NCBI RefSeq assembly: GCF_027941775.1
Contig: NZ_CP115917.1
Location: forward strand, 281,001-345,000
Direction of reading: 5' to 3'
DNA from: Tenacibaculum pacificus
Lineage (GTDB): Bacteria; Bacteroidota; Bacteroidia; Flavobacteriales; Flavobacteriaceae
DNA: 64,000 nucleotides
The position numbers and the translations under genes are program-made. Under the pieces are notes generated by a model, which searched no databases, had not been told where the DNA came from, and saw nothing but the letters and a program-made list of their open reading frames with translations. The number at the start of each line of letters is the position of its first letter. Positions within the stretch are counted from its first letter, which is position 1. Of this stretch, positions 17,411-27,039 are shown one piece after another.

Positions 17411-17418
17411 CAAAAATA
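17411..17418 (-). promoter_or_regulatory. TAnnTTTG -7 element before the membrane hydrolase gene
   Basis: TATTTTTG on the minus strand ending 6 bases before the ATG at 17404; suggests a leaderless or very short-leader transcript. Confidence 0.5.
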
Positions 17419-17493
17419 AACGAAGTAGATTAAACAGTCTAAAGAACTTGACTAAAGCTTTCTTTTAAGTATTTCTTCTATATTAACTTCACA

Positions 17494-17507
17494 GTAACAA
17501 ATGTTAC
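17494..17507. promoter_or_regulatory. Palindromic operator candidate upstream of the efflux operon
   Basis: GTAACA-AA-TGTTAC is a perfect 6+6 inverted repeat, 22 bp upstream of the TAGTTTTG element; a half-like GGTAACTTA recurs at about 17539. The size and symmetry fit a dimeric repressor of TetR or MarR type, but no regulator gene is adjacent. Confidence 0.45.
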
Positions 17508-17529
17508 TTATAAAAGTGTATTAAGATAG

Positions 17530-17537
17530 TAGTTTTG
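17530..17537 (+). promoter_or_regulatory. TAnnTTTG -7 element before the efflux operon
   Basis: TAGTTTTG, 24 bases upstream of the inferred start of the TolC-like gene. Confidence 0.5.
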
Positions 17538-17561
17538 TGGTAACTTAATAGAATAGTACCA

Positions 17562-18867
17562 TTTAAAAATAAATTATTAATAGTATCATTTATATTGTTT
17601 TCGCTCTTGATAAGAGGACAAGAGGTTATGGTTATTGCCAAAAGTGATGTTATTGCTAAAGTGAAAGAGAATAATAATACACTTAAAATGTCGGCACAAG
17701 ATATTTTAATGGCTAAAGCAGATTATAATCAAACAAATGCGGTGTTCTTGCCAGATATTACCGCTTCATATACAGGAATAGCAACTACAAATCCGTTAAT
17801 GGCTTTTGGATCTAAATTAAATCAAGGAATTTTAACACAAAATGATTTCAATCCTGATTTATTAAATACCCCTTCTCAAACTCAAAATTTTGCAACAAAA
17901 ATTCAAGTACAACAACCATTAATTAATCTTGATGGAATTTATCAACGAAAAGCAGCAAAAGCAAAATTAAACGCTACTACTTTTCAACATTGAAAGAACG
18001 AACGATTATATTCAGTTAGCAGTTGAAAAAGCTTACATGGAATTACAATTAGCTTATAAAACAGTTGAGGTTTTAGAAAAAGTACAACAAACTGCTAATG
18101 AAAATAAGCGATTAGCAACTAATAGTTTTCAACAAGGATATTTACAAAGAGCAGATGTATTAGCAGTTGAAGTTCGTGTAACTGAAATAGCAAATCAATT
18201 ACAATATGCAAAAAGTGCTATTGAAAATGCGTCTAATTATGTATCATTATTGATGAATGATGCCAGTAATCGTATTTTAAAACCATCAGATTTATTGAGT
18301 GTAACTCCTGAGATAATTACTACTACAAAATTGTCTGAAAATAGAGCAGATATTAAAGCAATGCGTTTTGCAAAAGATGCTTATCAACAATTATATAAAG
18401 CTGATAAAAAGACATTTTTACCTCGTTTAAATGCTTTTGGAAGTTATGAATTATATGATGCTAAAATTTTTAAAACTGGAGGAAGTGGTTATTTAGTTGG
18501 AATGCAATTGAGTTGGGATGTTTTTAAAGGATATAAACGCTTTGGTAAAACTCAAAAAAGTAAAGCTACTTTTGAAAAAGCATCAATTGAATTAGAAGAA
18601 TATCAGGCTAAAAGTACTGTAGAACTTAATAAGGCAAAACGTTTATTACATGATGCTAAAAATAACTTAATACTTACTGAATTGGCATTAGTACAATCAG
18701 AAGAATCTTTAAGGATAAGAAAAAATAGATTCGAACAAGGTTTAGAAAAAACAACCGATTTATTAGCAGCAGAAACAAAATATGCACAAAAACAATTACA
18801 ATATTATAGCACGATTTTTCAGCATAATTATGCCAACGCTTACGTACAATTTTTAATCAAAGAATAA
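17562..18867 (+). CDS. TolC-family outer membrane efflux protein, frameshifted, start codon unclear
   Basis: Outer-membrane channel of the RND system that follows. The 5' part (to 17993) and 3' part (from about 17992) are in different frames; removing one T at 17990-17991 joins ...LNATTFQH to ERTNDYIQLAVEKAYMELQLAYKT and gives ~434 residues with the two OEP repeats. Upstream of the TTG at 17595 the frame encodes KNKLLIVSFILFSLLIRGQE, a convincing signal peptide, but no ATG/GTG/TTG stands before it: the expected Met position (17562) is TTT. So the start may be a rare codon or another base error. The fusion-protein gene follows after 7 bp. Confidence 0.88.
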
Positions 18868-18874
18868 TTTTAAG

Positions 18875-19975
18875 ATGAAAAAATATTTATATACAATCGC
18901 ACTTGTTTCATTATCTTTTTTAATAATAAGTTGTGGAAATGATACTAAAAAAATATCTGAAGATACTTCAAACCCAATTCCTGTAACCGTAAAAAAAGTT
19001 GAAGCAAAAAATTCAAATTTATTTGTAACCGCAAGCGGAAAAACTCAAGCTGTACAAAGTGCTAATTTAAGTACTCGAATGATGGGTTTTGTAAATGAAG
19101 TTTATGTAAATGTAGGTGATAAAGTAAAAAAAGGACAATTATTAATTGCTATAAATAATGCAGATTTACAAGCAAAACGTGCGCAAGTAAACGCAGGAAT
19201 AGCTCAAGCAAAAGCAGGGTATGCAAATGCTGAAAAAGATTTTACACGTTTTAAAAATTTGGTGGCTGAAAATAGTGCTTCTCAAAAAGAAATGGATGAT
19301 ATAACGGCTAATTTTCAAATAGCAAAAGCACGTTTAGAAGCGGCAAATCAACAAAAGAACGAAGTGAATTCTCAGTTTAAATACACGAATATAACTGCTC
19401 CTTTTTCAGGGGTAATAACGAGTAAAAATATTGAAAAAGGTGCGATGGCAAATCCTGGAATATCGTTGTTATCAATTGAAAAGCCGAATGAATTTGAAGT
19501 AATTGCAATGGTTTCTGAAAGTGAAATTCTGAAAATCAAAAAAAACTCGGAAGCTACTGTTATTGTAAAATCAATCAATCAAAAAATAAAAGGGAAAGTT
19601 ACCGAAATTAGTACATCAGCAAAAAATACTGGAGGACAGTTTTTAGTAAAAGTAGCACTTGATAAAACACCAATTAAAATTTTATCAGGAATGTTTACTA
19701 CGGTTCAGTTTTCTACTTCAGAAACAACATCGGAAATTACTGAAAACAGAAAAATAAATACTGTATTAATTCCTAAAGATATAATCATCAAAAAAGGTCA
19801 ACTTTCGGGAATATATACGCTAAGTCAAAGTAATACAGCTGTTTTACGTTGGTTGCGTTTAGGACGTTCTTTTGGTGAAAATATTGAAGTATTATCAGGA
19901 TTATCTGCTGATGAAACTTATATAATCAATGCAAAAGGAAAACTTTACAATGGAGTTAAAGTTACAATTCAATAA
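18875..19975 (+). CDS. RND efflux periplasmic adaptor (membrane fusion protein), lipoprotein
   Basis: A 366-residue HlyD/AcrA-type adaptor. The N-terminus MKKYLYTIALVSLSFLIISC is a lipoprotein signal with Cys20 as the lipidation site. Then the biotinyl-lipoyl-like half (GFVNEVYVNVGDKVKKGQLL), a coiled-coil hairpin (residues ~100-160, ending QQKNEVNSQFKYTNITAPF) and the beta-barrel domain. It links the inner-membrane pump to the TolC-like channel. A hairpin repeat separates it from the pump gene. Confidence 0.93.
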   Translation: MKKYLYTIALVSLSFLIISCGNDTKKISEDTSNPIPVTVKKVEAKNSNLFVTASGKTQAVQSANLSTRMMGFVNEVYVNVGDKVKKGQLLIAINNADLQAKRAQVNAGIAQAKAGYANAEKDFTRFKNLVAENSASQKEMDDITANFQIAKARLEAANQQKNEVNSQFKYTNITAPFSGVITSKNIEKGAMANPGISLLSIEKPNEFEVIAMVSESEILKIKKNSEATVIVKSINQKIKGKVTEISTSAKNTGGQFLVKVALDKTPIKILSGMFTTVQFSTSETTSEITENRKINTVLIPKDIIIKKGQLSGIYTLSQSNTAVLRWLRLGRSFGENIEVLSGLSADETYIINAKGKLYNGVKVTIQ

Positions 19976-19983
19976 CTAAAAAT

Positions 19984-20068
19984 TGCGTTAGGGATAGCAG
20001 TGGAAATCCTTTTTTTGCTGCCATATATGGCAAAAAAAGATTGCAACGGATAGCCCGTTTAAACGCCC
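19984..20068 (+). repeat. Variant hairpin repeat inside the efflux operon
   Basis: GCGTTAGGGATAGCAG at one end and GATAGCCCGTTTAAACGC at the other pair through GCGTT/AACGC and GGG/CCC; the centre is a T7 / A7 stem around GCTGCCATATATGGC. The same plan as the four ~90-bp repeats (paired G/C ends, T/A central arms) but a different sequence. Similar elements are widespread between flavobacterial genes; relationship to the Rfam Flavo-1 RNA is a guess to be tested. Confidence 0.7.
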
Positions 20069-20084
20069 AAAAATAATAAATAAT

Positions 20085-23000
20085 ATGAAAGAAGGTTTAG
20101 CTGGTAAAATTGCCAAAAGCTTTATAGGTTCTAAACTTACCGTGCTTTTAATGATCGTTTTTATGGTTGTTGGGGTATATAGTTCGTTTTTAATTCCGAG
20201 AGAGGAAGAACCGCAAATTGATGTGCCAATGGCAGATATTTTTGTTGGATATCCTGGGGCAAGTCCTACGGAAGTCGAATCGAGAGTTATAAAGCCTTTG
20301 GAAAAATTAATTTCGAATATCAAAGGAGTAGAGTATGTGTACGCAACAGCAATGAACGAGAAAGCAATGGTTATTGTTCAGTTTTATGTTGGCGAAGATA
20401 TTGAACGTTCGTTTGTGAAATTATACAACGAAATTAATAAACATATGGATAAAATGCCGAAGGGTGTTACGTTTCCGTTGATAAAAACAAGAGCTATTGA
20501 TGATGTGCCAATGTTGGGGTTAACGCTGTGGAGTGAAAATTATACAGGATATGAGTTAAGCCAAATGGCTGAAGAGCTTGAAGGAGAAATTAAGAAGATA
20601 AATGATGTAGCAATTACGCATAAAATTGGTGGTAGCGATAGGCAATTACGAGTTGTTTTAGATAAAGATAAATTAGCCTCATCAGGTTTAGATTTTTTAA
20701 CAGTTTCTGAAATGATTAAGGCGAATAATAGTCAGTTAAGTTCGGGAAGTTTTATTAAAAATGATACAGAGTTTTTAGTGCAAACGGGTAATTTTTTAGC
20801 TTCTGTTACTGATGTTGAAAATTTAGTAGTTGGTATTCAACAAAATAAACCTATCTATTTAAAACAAATTGCTACTATTATTGATGGTGCTGAAATTCCT
20901 CAAAATTATGTGAGTTTAGGTTTTGGAAAAGCAAGTGATAAATCAACAAATTATAAATCAGAATATCCTGCAGTTACTATTTCGGTAGCAAAACGAAAAG
21001 GAGCAGATGCGATGAAAATTGCTGATGTAATTTTAGCAAAAGTTACACATTTACGTTCAACTTTAATTCCTGATGATGTACATGTTGAGATTACTAGAAA
21101 TTATGGAGAAACAGCTTCGCATAAAGTATCGGAATTATTGTTACACCTTATCGGTTCTATTATTGCGGTTACTTTGGTAGTAATGTTGGCGATGGGCTGG
21201 CGTGGTGGTTTGGTAGTGTTTTTATCTGTCCCAATTACTTTTGCATTAACGTTGTTAAGTTATTATATGCTTGATTATACGTTAAACAGAATTACACTTT
21301 TTGCCTTGGTTTTTGTTACAGGAATTGTGGTTGATGACTCCATAATTATTGCCGAAAATATGCATCGACATTTTAAAATGAAGCGTTTACCTTTTAAAGA
21401 AGCCGCTTTATATGCTATTAATGAAGTTGGGAATCCTACAATTTTGGCAACTTTTACGGTAATAGCCTCTGTTTTACCAATGGCTTTTGTATCTGGATTA
21501 ATGGGACCTTATATGGCACCAATGCCAATTGGAGCATCTATTGCAATGATTTTATCATTATTTGTAGCCTTAACAATTACGCCTTATTTAGGATATATTT
21601 TCTTGAGAGAAAAAGATAAAAAAGGTGCTGTTGAAAAACAAGAAAAACCTTTAGAGGAAACTTTTATTTATAAGATTTACAATAAATATGAACGTCCTTT
21701 ATTAGAGAATAAAACAAAAAGATGGGCATTTTTAGGTGGTACTTTTATCGTTTTATTAGCAACGATGGTATTATTTTTCACAAAATCAGTAGCAGTTAAA
21801 ATGTTGCCTTTTGATAATAAAAATGAATTTCAGGTGGTAATTGATATGCCTGAAGGAACAACTTTAGAACGAACAGGAGTGGTTGCTCAAGAAATTTCAC
21901 AATATTTAGCAACCCGCCCAGAAGTGGTAAATTATCAGAATTATATTGGAACTTCTGCACCGATAACTTTTAACGGTTTGGTACGTCATTATGATTTACG
22001 TGGCGGAAGTAATATGGCAGATATTCAGGTGAATTTAATTGATAAAGGAGAACGAACTATTCAAAGTCATAATATTGCAAAATTATTTCGTCCTGATATT
22101 CAAAAAATAGCTTCAAAATATAATGCCAATGTAAAATTAGTAGAAGTTCCGCCAGGACCTCCTGTTTTATCAACCATTGTTGCCGAAATTTATGGACCTG
22201 ATTATAAAGAGCAAATTAAAATTGCTAATAGTATTCAAGATATTTTAAAAGATACAGATGATGTAGTTGATATTGATTGGATGGTAGAAGATGACCAAAT
22301 AAAGTATCAGTTTGAAATAGATAAAGAAAAAGCAATGTTGTACGGAGTTGCTCCTCAACAAATTGCTTATACTATGAATATAGCACTTTCTAACCGAGCA
22401 ATTACAAATTTATATGATGAAAATTCGGTAAATCAAGTTGGTTTAGTGTTGGCTTTAGATGAAAAAGAAAAATCAAGTATTGCTGATATTTCTCAATTAA
22501 AGATAATATCGAAACATGGAAATATGATGCCAATTTCCGATTTAGTAAGCATCAAAAAAACAATTACAGCGAAAAGTATTTATCGAAAAAATCAAAAAAG
22601 AGTAGTATATGTAATGGCTGATATGGCTGGAGAATTGGAAAGTCCTGCCTATGCAATTTTAGGAATGGAAGAAAAATTAAAGCAAATTAAACTTCCTGAA
22701 GGTTATAAATTAAACGAATTATATTTAGGACAACCAGCTTATGAAGATGATTACACGGTAAAATGGGATGGAGAATGGCAAATTACGTTAGAGGTTTTTA
22801 GAGATTTAGGAATTGCATTTTTAGGAGCAATTATCTTAATTTATATTTTAATTGTTGGTTGGTTTCAAAATTTTAAAGCGCCAATTGTAATGATGGTTGC
22901 AATTCCATTATCATTAATTGGAATTGTTTTAGGACACTGGATTATGGGCGCATTTTTTACGGCTACTTCTTTTATAGGAATGATAGCTTTGGCAGGAATT

Positions 23001-23279
23001 ATGGTTCGGAATTCTGTTTTATTGATTGATTTTATCAATTTAAGATTAGCCGAAGGAATTCCTTTAAAACAAGCCGCAATTGAAGCAGGAGCTGTTCGTA
23101 CAACGCCTATTTTATTAACTGCAGGAACAGTAGTTATTGGAGCATTTGTAATATTATTTGACCCGATTTTTCAAGGATTGGCAATTTCGTTAATGGGTGG
23201 AACTATTGTATCAACAATTTTAACATTATTGGTAGTTCCGTTGGTGTATTATATGATTGAGCGTAAAAATTACAAGTAA
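20085..23279 (+). CDS. RND efflux pump permease (AcrB/MexB superfamily)
   Basis: A 1064-residue inner-membrane proton antiporter with 12 expected helices and two large periplasmic loops. Landmarks: N-terminal helix (LTVLLMIVFMVVGVYSSFLI), the TM4 proton-relay motif VTGIVVDDSIIIAENMHRH, FVSGLMGPYMAPMP, and the second-half equivalents GMIALAGIMVRNSVLLIDF and LTAGTVVIGAFVILF. It forms a tripartite exporter with the adaptor and TolC-like genes. The sequence looks closest to the drug/solvent (HAE1-like) rather than the heavy-metal branch. Substrate unknown. Confidence 0.94.
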   Translation: MKEGLAGKIAKSFIGSKLTVLLMIVFMVVGVYSSFLIPREEEPQIDVPMADIFVGYPGASPTEVESRVIKPLEKLISNIKGVEYVYATAMNEKAMVIVQFYVGEDIERSFVKLYNEINKHMDKMPKGVTFPLIKTRAIDDVPMLGLTLWSENYTGYELSQMAEELEGEIKKINDVAITHKIGGSDRQLRVVLDKDKLASSGLDFLTVSEMIKANNSQLSSGSFIKNDTEFLVQTGNFLASVTDVENLVVGIQQNKPIYLKQIATIIDGAEIPQNYVSLGFGKASDKSTNYKSEYPAVTISVAKRKGADAMKIADVILAKVTHLRSTLIPDDVHVEITRNYGETASHKVSELLLHLIGSIIAVTLVVMLAMGWRGGLVVFLSVPITFALTLLSYYMLDYTLNRITLFALVFVTGIVVDDSIIIAENMHRHFKMKRLPFKEAALYAINEVGNPTILATFTVIASVLPMAFVSGLMGPYMAPMPIGASIAMILSLFVALTITPYLGYIFLREKDKKGAVEKQEKPLEETFIYKIYNKYERPLLENKTKRWAFLGGTFIVLLATMVLFFTKSVAVKMLPFDNKNEFQVVIDMPEGTTLERTGVVAQEISQYLATRPEVVNYQNYIGTSAPITFNGLVRHYDLRGGSNMADIQVNLIDKGERTIQSHNIAKLFRPDIQKIASKYNANVKLVEVPPGPPVLSTIVAEIYGPDYKEQIKIANSIQDILKDTDDVVDIDWMVEDDQIKYQFEIDKEKAMLYGVAPQQIAYTMNIALSNRAITNLYDENSVNQVGLVLALDEKEKSSIADISQLKIISKHGNMMPISDLVSIKKTITAKSIYRKNQKRVVYVMADMAGELESPAYAILGMEEKLKQIKLPEGYKLNELYLGQPAYEDDYTVKWDGEWQITLEVFRDLGIAFLGAIILIYILIVGWFQNFKAPIVMMVAIPLSLIGIVLGHWIMGAFFTATSFIGMIALAGIMVRNSVLLIDFINLRLAEGIPLKQAAIEAGAVRTTPILLTAGTVVIGAFVILFDPIFQGLAISLMGGTIVSTILTLLVVPLVYYMIERKNYK

Positions 23280-23303
23280 TTATAAATTTAAAAAAGAAAC
23301 AAA

Positions 23304-23489
23304 ATGTTAAATAAATATTTCAGAATTATAGTAGGAACTTTTGTATTGTTAAGTGTAGTTTTAACTGTTTATGTAAACTCAAATTGGATGTGGTTTACCG
23401 TATTTATCGGTGTGAATTTAATTCAATCGGCATTTACAAAGTGGTGTTTGTTAGAAACTATTTTATCAAAAGTATTTAAAATAAAATAA
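23304..23489 (+). CDS. Small two-helix membrane protein, DUF2892 (YgaP-tail-like)
   Basis: A 61-residue protein with two hydrophobic segments (RIIVGTFVLLSVVLTVYV and WMWFTVFIGVNLIQSAF) ending in CLLETILSKVF. The NW.WF..FIGxNLxQSxFTxWC pattern is that of DUF2892 proteins, which occur alone or fused to rhodanese domains. It lies 24 bp after the pump gene, before a terminator, so it is the last gene of the operon. Function unknown. Confidence 0.82.
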   Translation: MLNKYFRIIVGTFVLLSVVLTVYVNSNWMWFTVFIGVNLIQSAFTKWCLLETILSKVFKIK

Positions 23490-23515
23490 TAGAAAATATT
23501 ATTTTAAAAGCTATT

Positions 23516-23545
23516 AATCCTACACTTTTTGTGTAGGATTTTTTG
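23516..23545 (+). terminator. Intrinsic terminator of the efflux operon
   Basis: AATCCTACAC / GTGTAGGATT with a T5 loop and T-rich tail. Confidence 0.9.
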
Positions 23546-23674
23546 TTTTCAATATTTAAATGATATTAAAATATAGAGATTTTAAAAAATATTCTGATTC
23601 ATATAAAATTAAATAAAAGAGTATCTTAAAAAAAGTATTTTTACATATTCTAATAAATAGAGTAGAATAACTTC

Positions 23675-26107
23675 GTGATGATAGAAAATAAAGAATTAGA
23701 CCTTGCCATTCAGTTTATAGAAAAAACAGATAGAAACCTTTTTATCACAGGAAAAGCAGGTACAGGAAAAACTACTTTTTTACATAAAATAAAAAATGAA
23801 TCATTAAAAAGAATGGTTATAGTTGCGCCAACAGGTGTTGCTGCAATTAATGCAAAAGGTGTAACGATTCATTCTTTTTTTCAGATGCCATTTGGTCCTA
23901 TTTTACCAAATCAGATTGAAAATAGTTCGAATCAGCAACGTAAATTTAATAAAACAAAAATTGATATTATAAGGTCTTTAGATTTAGTAATTATCGATGA
24001 AATTAGTATGGTTCGAGCTGATTTATTAGATGGAATCGACCAAGTTTTAAGAAAATATAAAAATAGAAATAAAGTTTTTGGCGGTGCACAGGTTTTAATG
24101 ATTGGCGATTTACAACAATTATCGCCTGTGGTAAGACCAAATGATTGGAGTTTATTAAAAGAACATTATGCATCGGTTTTCTTTTTTAGTAGTAAAGCAT
24201 TTCAAGAATCAAATACGGTAAGCCTCGAATTAAAGAAAATTTACAGGCAAGATAATGATGAATTTATCAAAATATTAAATGAAATTAGAAATGATTCTTT
24301 ATCACCTAAATCAGAAAAAATATTAAATGAAAGATATAATCCAGATTTTCAACCTAAAAAAAATGAAGGATATATTACATTAACTACTCATAATAAAAGA
24401 GCGGATGCAATTAATACTTTAGCATTAGAAAATATAAAAAAGAAAAGCTATTTTTTTAAAGCCGATGTTTCTGGTAAATTCAATGAAAATTCGTATCCAA
24501 ATAGTGCTGATTTAGAATTAAAAGTAGGGGCTCAGGTTATGTTTATCAAAAATGATAGCTCACCTGAAAAAAGATATTTTAATGGTAAAATTGGAGAAAT
24601 AAGACTGATTGATGAAGATACTATTTATGTAAAATGTCCTAATGATGATTTTGAAATTGAAACTAAAAAAGAAATTTGGGAGAATATTACCTATTCAATA
24701 GATGAAGAAACTAAAGAAATAAAAGAAGATATAGCGGGTTCTTTTACTCAAATTCCTTTGCGATTGGCTTGGGCAATTACAATTCATAAAAGTCAAGGTT
24801 TAACTTTTGAAAAAGCAATTATTGATGCAGAAGCTTCTTTTGCACACGGTCAAACTTATGTTGCGCTTAGTCGATGTACTAGTTTGGAAGGGATCGTTTT
24901 AAAAACAAGAATTGGAAGTAGTTCAATTATTAACGATAGAACAGTCGATTCTTTTAACAAAAATGTAAATGAAAATGTACCTGATGAAACTGTTTTAAGT
25001 GAATCAGAAAAAACATATCAACTTAACTTAATTTCAGAATTGTTTGATTTTAGACCTTTTTTATATCCAACAACTCGAGCTATTGAAATTTTTTATCAAA
25101 ATCAAACGAGTTTAAATGGTATTATGATTAATCATTTAGAAACGATAAAAGATAATGGAATTATTCCCTTATTAAAAGTAGCAAATGGTTTTAAAATTCA
25201 ATTACAGCAACTATCGGAAGAAAATGTTTTAGCTGAAAATAGCGATGTAATTAATGATAGATTTATAAAAGCAATTACATATTTTAAAACTCAAACCGAA
25301 GATTTTATAAAAAAACCATTAAGCGGAATTTCATTTTCTACAGATAATCAAGCGGTTCAAAAAGATTTAGAAAAGCAGATTTATACACTACATAATTTAT
25401 TATCGATAAAATTATATTGTTTTCTGAAATTAAAAGATAGTTTTCATGTAAAAGATTATTTGCAAATTAGAGCAGATGCAATTTTACAAAATGCAGAAAA
25501 ACCAGTTAAAAAGAAATTAATTTCATCAAGAGATCCTGCTTTAGCAGTAAGTTTACGAGAATTAAGAGATCAGATTTCGAAGAAAGAAGGAATTCCTCAT
25601 TTTCAGATTTTTACTCAAAAAACTTTATATGCAATTTGTGATTCTCTTCCACAAACAGCTCAAGAATTATTGAAAGTTGAAGGAATGGGTAAAATTAGAG
25701 TGCAAAAATATGGTGGTCAAATTTTAGATGCAGTTAGTATTTATTGTAAAAAACAAGGTCTTAATCAGAATATTAAATTAGGTGTAAATAAAGTAGGAGT
25801 AAAGAAAAAAGAAGTGAAAATCCCAACAAGAGAAATAACTTATAATTTTTTCAAAGAAGGGATATCAGCTAAAGAAATAGCTAAAAAAAGAGGTTTAACA
25901 TTAAATACTATTGAAACACATTTAGCTAGTTATCTTAGTGCTGGAGATATTGATATACTAGATCTTATGCCTGTAAAAAGGTACAATAAATTATTAAAAT
26001 CGATAGAAGATACAGATTTTAAAACTTTATCAGAATTGAAGAAAAAAGTTAGTAAAGAGTTTTCTTTTAATGAGTTAAAAATGGTTTTAATGTCATTGAA
26101 TTTATAA
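23675..26107 (+). CDS. PIF1-like SF1B helicase with HRDC and C-terminal helix-turn-helix
   Basis: An 810-residue DNA helicase. Residues ~20-400 are the motor: Walker A GKAGTGKTTFLHK, APTGVAAINAKGVTIHSFF, Walker B LVIIDEISMVRADLL, GDLQQLSPV, and late motifs ITIHKSQGLTFEKAIID and YVALSRCTSLEGI. Around 630-700 is an HRDC-type domain (ISKKEGIPHFQIFTQKTLY, LLKVEGMGKIRVQKYG), and 720-770 a helix-turn-helix (FFKEGISAKEIAKKRGLTL). The combination resembles the RecQ C-terminus joined to a PIF1 motor and is common in Bacteroidota. Likely role: recombination or replication-fork repair. Monocistronic, with a terminator after the stop. Confidence 0.85.
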   Translation: MMIENKELDLAIQFIEKTDRNLFITGKAGTGKTTFLHKIKNESLKRMVIVAPTGVAAINAKGVTIHSFFQMPFGPILPNQIENSSNQQRKFNKTKIDIIRSLDLVIIDEISMVRADLLDGIDQVLRKYKNRNKVFGGAQVLMIGDLQQLSPVVRPNDWSLLKEHYASVFFFSSKAFQESNTVSLELKKIYRQDNDEFIKILNEIRNDSLSPKSEKILNERYNPDFQPKKNEGYITLTTHNKRADAINTLALENIKKKSYFFKADVSGKFNENSYPNSADLELKVGAQVMFIKNDSSPEKRYFNGKIGEIRLIDEDTIYVKCPNDDFEIETKKEIWENITYSIDEETKEIKEDIAGSFTQIPLRLAWAITIHKSQGLTFEKAIIDAEASFAHGQTYVALSRCTSLEGIVLKTRIGSSSIINDRTVDSFNKNVNENVPDETVLSESEKTYQLNLISELFDFRPFLYPTTRAIEIFYQNQTSLNGIMINHLETIKDNGIIPLLKVANGFKIQLQQLSEENVLAENSDVINDRFIKAITYFKTQTEDFIKKPLSGISFSTDNQAVQKDLEKQIYTLHNLLSIKLYCFLKLKDSFHVKDYLQIRADAILQNAEKPVKKKLISSRDPALAVSLRELRDQISKKEGIPHFQIFTQKTLYAICDSLPQTAQELLKVEGMGKIRVQKYGGQILDAVSIYCKKQGLNQNIKLGVNKVGVKKKEVKIPTREITYNFFKEGISAKEIAKKRGLTLNTIETHLASYLSAGDIDILDLMPVKRYNKLLKSIEDTDFKTLSELKKKVSKEFSFNELKMVLMSLNL

Positions 26108-26128
26108 CATTAAAAAGTTAAGAATAAA

Positions 26129-26163
26129 AAAAACGGAAATACAATTTTTGTTTTCCGTTTTAT
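26129..26163. terminator. Terminator between the helicase and DUF547 genes
   Basis: AAACGGAAA / TTTCCGTTT arms, A tract before and T tract after; able to serve both convergent genes. Confidence 0.75.
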
Positions 26164-26181
26164 TATAAGTATTAATTGAGT

Positions 26182-26892
26182 TTATTTTTCGTTTAAATCC
26201 CAATTATATTCTAAATATTTGATGGTTGCTCTATCATTAATAAGTGTATTAGAATACTTATTTATATAGTCTCTTAATGAAGATTTAACTGTAAAATCTT
26301 CTAAATACCATTCAAATATTTTAGAAATTTCAATATCATCTGGTGTTATTTGATTTTTATTAGAATCGTTAAGAAAATTTTTCATTAATAATTCTAATGA
26401 ACTTTCAATGTTTTTTTCTGTAAAAGCAAAATTTGGAAAACGAGGACCAGATTTTGAAGCAGCATTTATAGCTACATGAATTCTAGGGTCATCATGCCAA
26501 CGACGTAATATTTTGTGTTCAATATGATCTAACGAATATATTTTTTTACCTACAGTTGCAATTGGTATTTTCCATGCATTTTTCCCTTTACGTTTAATAT
26601 CTGTAATTTTTTTTAAGGGATAGCTATCTACTATCAATTTGATGGTATATGCATTGTATGCATTAATCCAAAATGCTTTAGCTTTTGAAGTACTCCATTT
26701 TTTTTGAGGTACAGTTTTTTCTAGATGTTTTAAATATAAATCTAATAAAGCTTTATTTTTTCGTAACCCTTTATAATCGATGTCACCTTCTGTACTAACA
26801 TAGGTTTTAAGTAGTGCATTAAATACATCTGTTTGCGATTGTGATTGTATGCTAACAAATAGTAAACTGAAGAGTATAATAATTTTACGCAT
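26182..26892 (-). CDS. Secreted DUF547 protein
   Basis: A 236-residue protein with a signal peptide (IIILFSLLFVSIQSQSQ). The body shows the DUF547 pattern: KAFWINAYNAYTIKLIVDSYP, SLDHIEHKILR, DPRIHVAINAASKSGPRFP. In many DUF547 proteins the last motif has two cysteines (..NCAS..CP..); here both positions are non-Cys (Ala and Gly). If those cysteines matter for activity, this member is altered. Function of the family is not established. It lies between the Suf terminator and the helicase and appears monocistronic. Confidence 0.8.
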   Translation of the reverse strand: MRKIIILFSLLFVSIQSQSQTDVFNALLKTYVSTEGDIDYKGLRKNKALLDLYLKHLEKTVPQKKWSTSKAKAFWINAYNAYTIKLIVDSYPLKKITDIKRKGKNAWKIPIATVGKKIYSLDHIEHKILRRWHDDPRIHVAINAASKSGPRFPNFAFTEKNIESSLELLMKNFLNDSNKNQITPDDIEISKIFEWYLEDFTVKSSLRDYINKYSNTLINDRATIKYLEYNWDLNEK

Positions 26893-26983
26893 TTTTTTTA
26901 GGTTTAAATTTTTTAATTAGTTTAATTCTTTTGACGTAATATTTTGTAAATCATTACAAATATCATCTTTTTTTATATAAAAA

Positions 26984-27016
26984 AAAGATCATTCAATATT
27001 GAATGATCTTTCTTTT
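26984..27016 (-). terminator. Terminator after the suf operon
   Basis: A perfect AAAGATCATTC / GAATGATCTTT inverted repeat with a 6-nt loop and T-rich flank on the minus strand. Confidence 0.85.
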
Positions 27017-27039
27017 AGTAAATTACAGTAATTTATATA

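Noticed and set aside
20085..20323. Minus-strand open frame of 111 codons (19988-20323) opposite the pump gene start
   Set aside because: It lies opposite the well-conserved RND gene and the hairpin repeat, has no start context and no recognisable family.
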